Positions 1 through 5,221 of a stretch of DNA of 5,221 nt are shown here, piece after piece. How positions within the stretch are numbered: position 1 is the first letter of the stretch; each line of letters opens with the position of its first letter. The notes under the pieces were generated by a model. It was not told where the DNA came from, ran no database searches, and saw nothing but the letters and a program-made list of their open reading frames with translations. Source of the DNA: Clostridia bacterium (lineage in GTDB: Bacteria > Bacillota > Clostridia > UMGS1883); assembly GCA_900768005.1 (NCBI GenBank), contig CAAGBE010000082.1:1-5221 (forward strand), written 5' to 3'. Position numbers and translations under genes: made by a program.

Positions 1-2123
1 CGATCTGGTCCCTGCTTCTGAGGTGCTGAACGGGGTTTCTTTGGCGGTGCCGCATCCTTGGGTGTACGCATTGCATTATGGTTTTTACGGACAATTTTTC
101 CGTAGGTGCGTTCAAATATTTCCATAAGCTCGTCATCACTGTATGCCGTTGTAGTTTTCTTTACGATATTACGGGGAACCATGTCTTCTGCTTTTTCATC
201 AAAGATACTTTCAAGATGCATATACTCCGTTACCTGATGCCATGACACATTAAAGCCTGCACCGTGTTCACAGAATACGCTGTCGGCTGTATTTTCAATG
301 TCACTGTCACAGTTATAACCAATTTCGGCAATAACCTCCTCGGGATTCACGCAAGTGCCGTAGCCCTTGAATGAGCAGGACAGTTTTCCAAGTCCATGAG
401 TGTAGGAGGTTACGCTACGCTGATATGAACGGATTTTGCTTACGGGGGCACTTCCCTTTATAACGGACATATCCCCTATTAAATCAGGAGCAGACATTTC
501 CGCACCCATCTCAGAAAGGTCGGTCATCGCCCTGCCTGTGGAGTCGGTAGGAACTTCTAATATAAATTCATAATAAGGTTCCAAGAGAATGCTTTCAGCA
601 CACCTCAATCCGTGACGTACCGCACGATAGGTCGCCTGTCTGAAATCACCGCCCTCGGTATGCTTTATATGCGCCTTTCCCGATTTCAAAGTTATTTTCA
701 TATCTGTAATTGCACTTCCCGTAAGGACACCGATATGTCTTCTTTCGTTAAGATGGGTAAGCACAAGCCTTTGCCAGTTTTTGCCCAAATAATCCTCACT
801 GCAGTCCGTGTCAAACACCAGTCCTGCCCCTCTTTTCAAGGGTTCAAGAAGAAGATGTACCTCGGCATAGTGGCGAAGTGGCTCATAATGCCCCACACCC
901 TCTACGGGGGCTGTTATGGTTTCTTTATATACGATACTTCCCTGTGCAAACTCTACATTGAGTTTAAAACGGTCTGCAAGAATTTTCTGCAATACCTCCA
1001 GCTGTACCTCACCCATAAGCTGAATATTTATTTCACCAAGGGCACTGTTCCACCCTACACGAAGCTGAGTTTCCTCTTCCTCCAGTTTGCGGAGCTGTGC
1101 AAGAGCTACACGTGGGTCTACCCCATCCTCAATCACTACACGGTAGTTAAACACCGGCTCCAACGTAAGGGCAGGGGAATTATCCTCAAAGCCGATTCCC
1201 TGACCGCCCGAAAGAGTTGTAATACCTAAAATAGCACAAACATCACCTGCATATGCTTCCTGCACATTTTTGTACTTTGCACCGGAATAAACACGGATTT
1301 CGCTGACTTTTTCCTCTGTATCACCCGACTGTATTTTATCACGGACACGGAGAACACCGCCCGTCATTTTCATATGTGTAAGGCGGTTTCCTTTTTCATC
1401 CTCGGAAATTTTAAAAACCCTTGCCCCAAGCTGAGGATTTTCCCCGTTATAAGAGATGTATTTATCAATACCATTCAAAAATTCCTCTACGCCCTGAAGC
1501 TTCAGTGCAGAGCCAAAGTAACAGGGGAACATCTTCCTGCTTTCAATAGCTTCGGAAATTTCTTCGTCGGTAATTGTCCCGTTTTCAAGAAAAGAATTAC
1601 AAAGATCCTCACTGCACAGTGCCGCTTCCTCAAAAAATGCTTCCTCTCCCTCATTATTGAACACAACAAAACCGCTGCCCAGGTTTTTGTTAAGGTCATC
1701 TAAAATTTTTTCCTTATCGGTGCCTTCCATATCCATTTTATTTACGAAAATGAACGTGGGAATAGCGTGTTCAGAAAGAAGCTTCCACAAGGTTTGTGTA
1801 TGGCTCTGCACACCCTCACTTCCGCTTACTACCAATACCGCGGCATCGAGAGCCCACAGAACCCTCTCCGTTTCTGCTGAAAAGTCAACGTGGCCGGGTG
1901 TATCAAGGAGCGTTATCTGGGTGTTTTCGAGATTTATCACCGCTTGTTTTGAGAAAATTGTAATTCCGCGGTCTTTCTCTATTTCGTTTGTATCAAGGAA
2001 GGCATCACGGTGGTCAACCCTGCCAAGGGTACGGATTTCTCCTGCCGTATAGAGCATAGCCTCGGAAAGGGTTGTTTTTCCGCTGTCAACGTGTGCCAGA
2101 ATCCCTAGTGCAATTCGTTTCAT
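1..2123 (-). CDS. Tet(M)-like translational GTPase with C-terminal extension (3' end outside window)
   Basis: An EF-G-superfamily GTPase expected to bind the ribosome. The frame is open from an ATG at 2123 to the window edge (707 residues). All G motifs are visible: P-loop AHVDSGKTT (10-18), RGIT (52-55), DTPGHVDF (74-81), NKMD (128-131) and GSAL (204-207). A beta-barrel domain II follows. Domain III carries GEINIQLMGEVQLEVLQ (around 362-378), and domains IV/V run to about residue 640. In the domain IV loop Tet(M) has YYSPV before ADFR; here, by ungapped recalled alignment, the same positions read AHIKH before GDFR (around 484-495), so tetracycline resistance is doubtful. Tet(M) ends near residue 640. 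This protein continues through SVFCEHGAGF (615-624) and EIFERTYG (668-675) into a Lys/Arg/Pro-rich linker. That resembles clostridial Tet(M)-like proteins which, as I recall, end in a NYN/YacP RNase-like domain; that part is inference. The gene has its own promoter and ribosome binding site. The GTPase family is certain; the exact function is unknown. Confidence 0.93.
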   Translation of the reverse strand, partial: MKRIALGILAHVDSGKTTLSEAMLYTAGEIRTLGRVDHRDAFLDTNEIEKDRGITIFSKQAVINLENTQITLLDTPGHVDFSAETERVLWALDAAVLVVSGSEGVQSHTQTLWKLLSEHAIPTFIFVNKMDMEGTDKEKILDDLNKNLGSGFVVFNNEGEEAFFEEAALCSEDLCNSFLENGTITDEEISEAIESRKMFPCYFGSALKLQGVEEFLNGIDKYISYNGENPQLGARVFKISEDEKGNRLTHMKMTGGVLRVRDKIQSGDTEEKVSEIRVYSGAKYKNVQEAYAGDVCAILGITTLSGGQGIGFEDNSPALTLEPVFNYRVVIEDGVDPRVALAQLRKLEEEETQLRVGWNSALGEINIQLMGEVQLEVLQKILADRFKLNVEFAQGSIVYKETITAPVEGVGHYEPLRHYAEVHLLLEPLKRGAGLVFDTDCSEDYLGKNWQRLVLTHLNERRHIGVLTGSAITDMKITLKSGKAHIKHTEGGDFRQATYRAVRHGLRCAESILLEPYYEFILEVPTDSTGRAMTDLSEMGAEMSAPDLIGDMSVIKGSAPVSKIRSYQRSVTSYTHGLGKLSCSFKGYGTCVNPEEVIAEIGYNCDSDIENTADSVFCEHGAGFNVSWHQVTEYMHLESIFDEKAEDMVPRNIVKKTTTAYSDDELMEIFERTYGKIVRKNHNAMRTPKDAAPPKKPRSAPQKQGPD

Positions 2124-2132
2124 AAGGTAGTT

Positions 2133-2138
2133 TCCTTT
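2133..2138 (-). promoter_or_regulatory. Ribosome binding site of the GTPase gene
   Basis: The minus strand reads AAAGGA here, about 9 nt before the ATG at 2123. This supports that ATG as the start. The first residues MKRIALGILAHVDSGKTT also match the usual distance from the N-terminus to the P-loop in Tet(M)-type proteins. Confidence 0.75.
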
Positions 2139-2157
2139 TCTAAAAAGTTTCTATTGT

Positions 2158-2186
2158 ATTATATCTGCAATGCCTTACAAAGTCAA
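2158..2186 (-). promoter_or_regulatory. Sigma-A promoter of the GTPase gene
   Basis: On the minus strand, TTGACT (2186-2181) is followed by a 17-bp spacer and a perfect TATAAT (2163-2158). The predicted transcription start is near 2151, giving a leader of about 27 nt that contains the AAAGGA ribosome binding site. The -35 box begins one base after the terminator stem of the upstream MATE gene, so the GTPase gene is its own transcription unit. The leader has no obvious attenuator or leader peptide of the kind known upstream of tet(M). Confidence 0.85.
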
Positions 2187-2187
2187 G

Positions 2188-2213
2188 AAAGGGAGATGCG
2201 AACATCTCCCTTT
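2188..2213 (-). terminator. Intrinsic terminator of the MATE transporter gene
   Basis: A perfect inverted repeat, GGGAGATG / CATCTCCC, extends to 11 bp with flanking AAA/TTT pairs. It closes on a four-base loop that reads TTCG on the minus strand. It lies just past the MATE stop codon (TAA at 2219-2217). In the minus-strand RNA the stem is followed by a T-rich but interrupted tract (TTTCTTG), so termination may be incomplete. The palindrome could also fold in plus-strand RNA, but no plus-strand gene ends here. Confidence 0.8.
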
Positions 2214-2216
2214 TAA

Positions 2217-3581
2217 TTATTTGTCCTTATTAATCCATTTCTTTTCCCTGTTTTTTAAAATCGAAAAGAACACAACCCCCAATGCAATTGCCGTAACTAT
2301 CCACGACACTGGATATGAAATATAGAGGATTTTAAGGTCTTCAGCTTTGGAATAAGGTGCACCCATTATTGTCATAACAAGACGAATGCCGCACGCTCCT
2401 ACAAGGCAAGTGAGCATTGAACGGAATGCAACACCCATACCACGGAGAGCACCTGCTCCCACTTCCATAAGTCCGCATAAGAAATAAAGACCGCATACAA
2501 TATGCATTCTGTTTGCGCCGATTTTTATTACTTCAGGCTTATCAGTATAGAATTTCAGGAAAAATTCAGCAAAGCAGGAAAATGTAATTGATAATAAAAA
2601 GCTGAAAACTGCGGAAGTACAGAACGCGGTCCAATAGCCTTTCCTTATTCTCTTAAAATCATGTGCTCCGTAATTCTGCCCTACAAAAGTCAATGTTGCA
2701 TGGAAAAAGGAATTCATCGCAACATATACTATTCCCTCAACACTGGCAGCGGCAGAGTTTCCTGCCATTACCTGAGAACCGCAGGCATTAATTGAGGACT
2801 GTATTATAATGTTTGAAATAGAGAAAACTGCACCCTGTATTCCGGCAGGGATACCAAGAAAAATTATCTCCTTAAGCTCCTCAGTATGTATTTTGAGTTT
2901 TCTAATGATGAGTTTATAGCAATCATCTGTTTTAAGAAGGCAGCGCACTACTAATGTCGCCGACACCACCTGCGAAATAACGGTAGCTACTGCAACACCT
3001 GATACGCCCATTTTAAACACGATTACAAACAAAAGGTTTAAAAGAACATTCACAATTCCCGAAAGCATGAGGTACTTTGTAGGTCTTTTTGAATCACCAA
3101 CAGCACGAAGAATTGCACTTCCGAAATTGTAAATCAGCATAGCCGGAACGCCCATAAAATATATTTTCATATACAGGGCGGAAAGGTTTATAACATCATC
3201 AGGAGAGCTCATCCATATGAGAATCTGTTTTGAAAGGAAAAATCCTGCTATTGCAAGAAAAACGCCACCTGCAAGGCAGACTGCAATCGATGTGTGAACA
3301 GCCTTGGAAACGCCGGACTTATTCCCTGCTCCAAACTTTCTCGCAACAATAACATTTGTCGCCGAGGAAAGGCCAACAAAAATACCGATGAGAAGGTTTA
3401 TTGCCGAGCCTGTTGAACCTACTGCCGCAAGGGATTTAGGGCCTGCAAATCTACCTACTACAACCATATCAGCTGCATTGTAAAGAGTCTGCAAAACACC
3501 TGATATCATAATCGGAATTGCAAATGCAACTATTAACCTGAAAATATTCCCTTTTGTCATATCTACAGTATGCTTTTTCAC
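2217..3581 (-). CDS. MATE-family multidrug/Na+ (or H+) antiporter
   Basis: A complete inner-membrane efflux protein of 454 residues with about 12 hydrophobic segments, the normal MATE length. Family features in order are: MTKGNIFRLIVAFAIPIM at the N-terminus (8-25), QTLYNAADMVVVGRFAG in helix 1-2 (31-47), GSAILRAVGDSKRPT (154-168), NVLLNLLFV (178-186), GVSGVAVATVISQ (192-204), then the second-half repeat with LGIPAGIQ (242-249), FVGQNYGA (299-306) and GALRGMG (377-383). The two-half organisation is intact, with no frameshift or missing segment. MATE pumps export cationic drugs or metabolites using an ion gradient; the substrate here cannot be told. The start is set at GTG 3581, because GGAGG lies 8 nt upstream and a strong promoter has its -10 box at 3618-3613. 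The in-frame ATGs at 3737 and 3608 lie upstream of, or about at, the predicted transcription start. A further ATG at 3560 lacks a ribosome binding site. The gene is a single-gene unit closed by its own hairpin terminator. Confidence 0.95.
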   Translation of the reverse strand: MKKHTVDMTKGNIFRLIVAFAIPIMISGVLQTLYNAADMVVVGRFAGPKSLAAVGSTGSAINLLIGIFVGLSSATNVIVARKFGAGNKSGVSKAVHTSIAVCLAGGVFLAIAGFFLSKQILIWMSSPDDVINLSALYMKIYFMGVPAMLIYNFGSAILRAVGDSKRPTKYLMLSGIVNVLLNLLFVIVFKMGVSGVAVATVISQVVSATLVVRCLLKTDDCYKLIIRKLKIHTEELKEIIFLGIPAGIQGAVFSISNIIIQSSINACGSQVMAGNSAAASVEGIVYVAMNSFFHATLTFVGQNYGAHDFKRIRKGYWTAFCTSAVFSFLLSITFSCFAEFFLKFYTDKPEVIKIGANRMHIVCGLYFLCGLMEVGAGALRGMGVAFRSMLTCLVGACGIRLVMTIMGAPYSKAEDLKILYISYPVSWIVTAIALGVVFFSILKNREKKWINKDK

Positions 3582-3589
3582 AGGCTGCA

Positions 3590-3594
3590 CCTCC
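3590..3594 (-). promoter_or_regulatory. Ribosome binding site deciding the GTG start of the MATE gene
   Basis: The minus strand reads GGAGG, 8 nt before GTG at 3581, which is ideal spacing. The competing ATG at 3608 has an AAGGAG 12 nt upstream. That AAGGAG lies inside the promoter spacer and would not be transcribed from the promoter seen here. Confidence 0.78.
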
Positions 3595-3612
3595 AATTTT
3601 TCTTTCATCTTG

Positions 3613-3640
3613 ATTATACACTCCTTAAATTTAAAGTCAA
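3613..3640 (-). promoter_or_regulatory. Sigma-A promoter of the MATE gene
   Basis: On the minus strand, TTGACT (3640-3635) is followed by a 16-bp spacer and a perfect TATAAT (3618-3613). The predicted transcription start is near 3606, giving a leader of about 25 nt that carries GGAGG and ends at GTG 3581. The -35 hexamer is the same as in the GTPase gene promoter. No clear operator-like palindrome is seen inside it. Confidence 0.8.
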
Positions 3641-3699
3641 GCCGAAACAAAGATATTTTTGAACAAATTTTATAAATTCTGGAACTTATTGAAACAGTA

Positions 3700-3706
3700 T
3701 GACGAA
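3700..3706 (+). promoter_or_regulatory. Candidate Spo0A box (distal) upstream of spoIIE
   Basis: The plus strand reads TGACGAA followed by AA. This matches the TGNCGAA form of the Spo0A box in every specified position. It lies at about -71 to -65 relative to the predicted spoIIE start near 3771. A 7-mer occurs by chance fairly often; the position in front of a sporulation gene is what makes it plausible. Confidence 0.5.
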
Positions 3707-3729
3707 AACTTTTTTTCTTTAGTACACAG

Positions 3730-3738
3730 TTAGACAAA
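3730..3738 (-). promoter_or_regulatory. Candidate Spo0A box (proximal), overlapping the spoIIE -35 element
   Basis: The minus strand reads TTTGTCTAA, one mismatch from the Spo0A-box form TTTGTCGAA. It spans about -41 to -33 of the predicted spoIIE promoter and overlaps its TAGACA -35-like element. In B. subtilis Spo0A-activated sigma-A promoters such as spoIIG, a 0A box overlaps the -35 region in a similar way. Confidence 0.45.
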
Positions 3739-3764
3739 AACTCTCATACCCTAAATGCTAAAAT
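3731..3764 (+). promoter_or_regulatory. Probable spoIIE promoter with wide (22-bp) spacing
   Basis: TAGACA (3731-3736, one mismatch to TTGACA) and TAAAAT (3759-3764, one mismatch to TATAAT) are separated by 22 bp. A TG dinucleotide at 3756-3757 gives an extended -10. No good -35 exists at the normal 17 bp. Spacing of 21-22 bp is the known peculiarity of the B. subtilis spoIIE and spoIIG promoters, which need phosphorylated Spo0A. The predicted start near 3771 leaves a 27-nt leader. Confidence 0.55.
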
Positions 3765-3781
3765 ACATGCGAACGAGTATG

Positions 3782-3787
3782 AAAGGA
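3782..3787 (+). promoter_or_regulatory. Ribosome binding site of spoIIE
   Basis: AAAGGA lies 10 nt before the ATG at 3798 and is the only purine-rich site near the start of this frame. Confidence 0.7.
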
Positions 3788-3797
3788 TGATTTACCA

Positions 3798-5221
3798 ATG
3801 AGTGTATCCAATCCCAGACCCTTGCGGGAGAGAATGGGTAAAACCCGCAGTTTTTTCAAAGGACAACCTATTAAAAAAGTAAAAAAATATGTATTTACTG
3901 CAACGGCTTTAAAATGCATATGTGCATTTTTGCTGTCGAGGACAAGCTTTATTGGTGGTGCAACACCGCTTGGGTTTGCTTTTTTTGCGGCAAATTTCGG
4001 TTTCGGAGGAACTTACGCCTGTGCAATTTCTGCCATTTTGGGACTTCTCTTCTCAGGCAAAGGCATTTTGCCGGTAGGCAAGTACATAATCTCCGTCATA
4101 CTGTTTTCACTTGTGCACGAACGCTTTCTGCAGAAAAAGAATCATAACTCGGGAATTAAAGGTGTGAGCGCCTGCCTGAGTATTTTATTATCGGGACTCT
4201 TCCTGCTATTTGCAGATGTAACCTTTGACGGATATCCGCTTCTTTATGACAGTATGGTTCTTATTGTTGAAAGTGCCACTGTCTGGTTCTGCGTAAGAGC
4301 ATTTGCCGTTTCGTTAAATCTTGTATCATCATTACGATTCAGAAGGACTCTGACTGCAGAAGAAACGGTTTCTTTTGCGTTACTTTCAGGCGGAATCCTG
4401 TGCGGAATCGGAAATTTCGGCATACCCGGATTTTTTTCCGTAACGGGCATTGCCTGTGTTCTTTGTGTGCTTCTTTTTGCAGTTCGTTTCGGAAGTCTGC
4501 AGGCCTGCAGTGCAGGAATTATAATGGGTATTGTAAGCTGTCTGGGTCGCGGAAGAATTGACGGTGGTGCCGCTTCTTATGCCCTTTGTGGATTATGTTC
4601 GGGATATTTTGCAAAAAACGGTAAGTGGGCGGCGTGCGTTTCCTTTGTTATGACAAACGCGATTGTAACTATTTTGTCAAACGGCTCTACGGAGGTTTTT
4701 ATAAGTCTGTCAGACACCGTTATAGCGGCATTTATACTTTATTGTATGCCACAAAAAGTATTTAGTGCATTAAACCAGTTTTCCCTCGCCTCACCGCCTG
4801 CATTTGACCTTGTTGCAGGAAAGCTCAGGGGAGCACAATTGACCGTGGAAAACTGTCAGAAAAACTTCCGCCGTATTTTTGAACTTAGAAATAATGATGA
4901 GTACAACACACTGATTCTATACAGAAGAACCGCAAGAAACACCTGCGGAAGCTGCGGACTCAGGAAATACTGTTGGGGCAGAGATGCAAAAGCCACTAAG
5001 GAGGCTATGGATGCACTGTGCCAAAATCTTCAGGGAGGGAAGCCTGCCACTTCCGACTGTGCCCCTCCTCATTGTCTCAGGAGTGACCAGTTTGTAGCTG
5101 AATTTTCCAAAATGTTTGAAATATATAAAAATGACTGTATGTGGACCGAAAAGTTAAGCGAGTTCCGCACAACAGCATACAGCATATTTGATGGCATATC
5201 GGGAATATTGGGGCTTGGTGC
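3798..5221 (+). CDS. spoIIE: Stage II sporulation protein E, N-terminal part (3' end outside window)
   Basis: The frame is open from ATG 3798 to the window edge, giving 474 residues; B. subtilis SpoIIE is about 827. In that family the protein sits at the polar septum, interacts with FtsZ, and dephosphorylates SpoIIAA so that sigma-F becomes active in the forespore. Visible here are a basic cytoplasmic N-terminus (1-30), about ten hydrophobic segments between residues 31 and 318, and the start of the cytoplasmic region. That region has the characteristic Cys motif TCGSCGLRKYCW (382-393; Cys 383, 386, 392) and a second CAPPHC (421-426), followed by FRTTAYSIFDGISGIL (456-471), which leads into the regulatory segment before the PP2C domain. 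The catalytic PP2C domain is not in the window, so its integrity cannot be judged. The gene is divergent from the MATE transporter and is probably under Spo0A control. In related genomes tilS, hpt and ftsH often follow downstream; that cannot be seen here. Confidence 0.93.
   Translation, partial: MSVSNPRPLRERMGKTRSFFKGQPIKKVKKYVFTATALKCICAFLLSRTSFIGGATPLGFAFFAANFGFGGTYACAISAILGLLFSGKGILPVGKYIISVILFSLVHERFLQKKNHNSGIKGVSACLSILLSGLFLLFADVTFDGYPLLYDSMVLIVESATVWFCVRAFAVSLNLVSSLRFRRTLTAEETVSFALLSGGILCGIGNFGIPGFFSVTGIACVLCVLLFAVRFGSLQACSAGIIMGIVSCLGRGRIDGGAASYALCGLCSGYFAKNGKWAACVSFVMTNAIVTILSNGSTEVFISLSDTVIAAFILYCMPQKVFSALNQFSLASPPAFDLVAGKLRGAQLTVENCQKNFRRIFELRNNDEYNTLILYRRTARNTCGSCGLRKYCWGRDAKATKEAMDALCQNLQGGKPATSDCAPPHCLRSDQFVAEFSKMFEIYKNDCMWTEKLSEFRTTAYSIFDGISGILGLG

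Noticed and set aside
612..2052. Plus-strand open frames at 612-1229, 1374-1703 and 1657-2052, and a minus-strand frame at 1502-1699
   Set aside because: All lie inside the GTPase gene in other frames. Their translations have no recognisable domain, and the GTPase frame holds all five G motifs and is open throughout.
1..2123. Calling the GTPase gene tet(M), tet(O) or tet(W)
   Set aside because: The GTPase core matches the superfamily, but the loop III residues needed for resistance differ, the protein is longer, and no tet(M)-type attenuator leader or conjugative element genes are nearby.
2123..2217. A MATE-GTPase drug resistance operon
   Set aside because: A hairpin terminator and a separate near-consensus promoter lie between the two genes, so co-transcription is not supported.
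3742..3782. Inverted repeat TCATAC (3742-3747) / GTATGA (3777-3782) flanking the spoIIE -10 box, with another GTATGA at 3697
   Set aside because: It is only 6 bp with a 29-nt gap in A/T-rich DNA, expected by chance and too weak to call an operator.
3787..3801. A four-codon upstream frame (ATG at 3787, TGA overlapping the spoIIE ATG)
   Set aside because: Its ATG overlaps the AAAGGA ribosome binding site, so it has no usable site of its own; likely chance.
3914..4450. Plus-strand frame at 3914-4147 and minus-strand frame at 4244-4450
   Set aside because: They are shadows of the spoIIE frame, which gives continuous membrane helices and family motifs. No ribosome binding site or protein family supports them.

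Overview
The window looks like chromosomal DNA from an endospore-forming Clostridia-type Firmicute. The evidence is a clear SpoIIE homologue, by-eye low-to-moderate G+C, strong purine-rich ribosome binding sites and canonical TTGACT/TATAAT sigma-A promoters. No RNA gene, CRISPR array, insertion sequence or phage gene is visible. A genus cannot be assigned from the sequence alone.

Layout: (1) Positions 1-2123, minus strand, hold a translational GTPase of the EF-G/Tet(M) ribosomal-protection superfamily. Its 3' end lies outside the window. It already reaches 707 residues without a stop, longer than the roughly 640 residues of Tet(M), and ends in a basic, proline-rich linker. (2) Positions 2124-2216 hold a compact junction. 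The hairpin terminator of the next gene sits one base from the -35 box of the GTPase gene's own promoter. (3) Positions 2217-3581, minus strand, hold a complete MATE-family efflux transporter. A promoter and ribosome binding site place its start at a GTG at 3581, not at the longest open frame. (4) Positions 3582-3797 are a divergent control region. It carries a minus-strand sigma-A promoter for the transporter and a plus-strand promoter with unusually wide spacing and Spo0A-box-like sites for spoIIE. (5) Positions 3798-5221, plus strand, hold the N-terminal 474 residues of SpoIIE: the membrane region and the Cys-rich cytoplasmic region. The PP2C phosphatase domain lies beyond the right edge.

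The three genes appear to be three separate transcription units, each with its own promoter and a predicted leader of about 25-27 nt. The GTPase and the MATE pump could both bear on drug tolerance, but the terminator between them argues against an operon and nothing ties either to SpoIIE. The most interesting item is the GTPase. It has a complete GTP-binding core but a different domain IV loop from true tetracycline-resistance proteins. Its C-terminal region resembles what I recall of clostridial Tet(M)-like proteins fused to a NYN (YacP-type) RNase-like domain, which would lie just outside the window.
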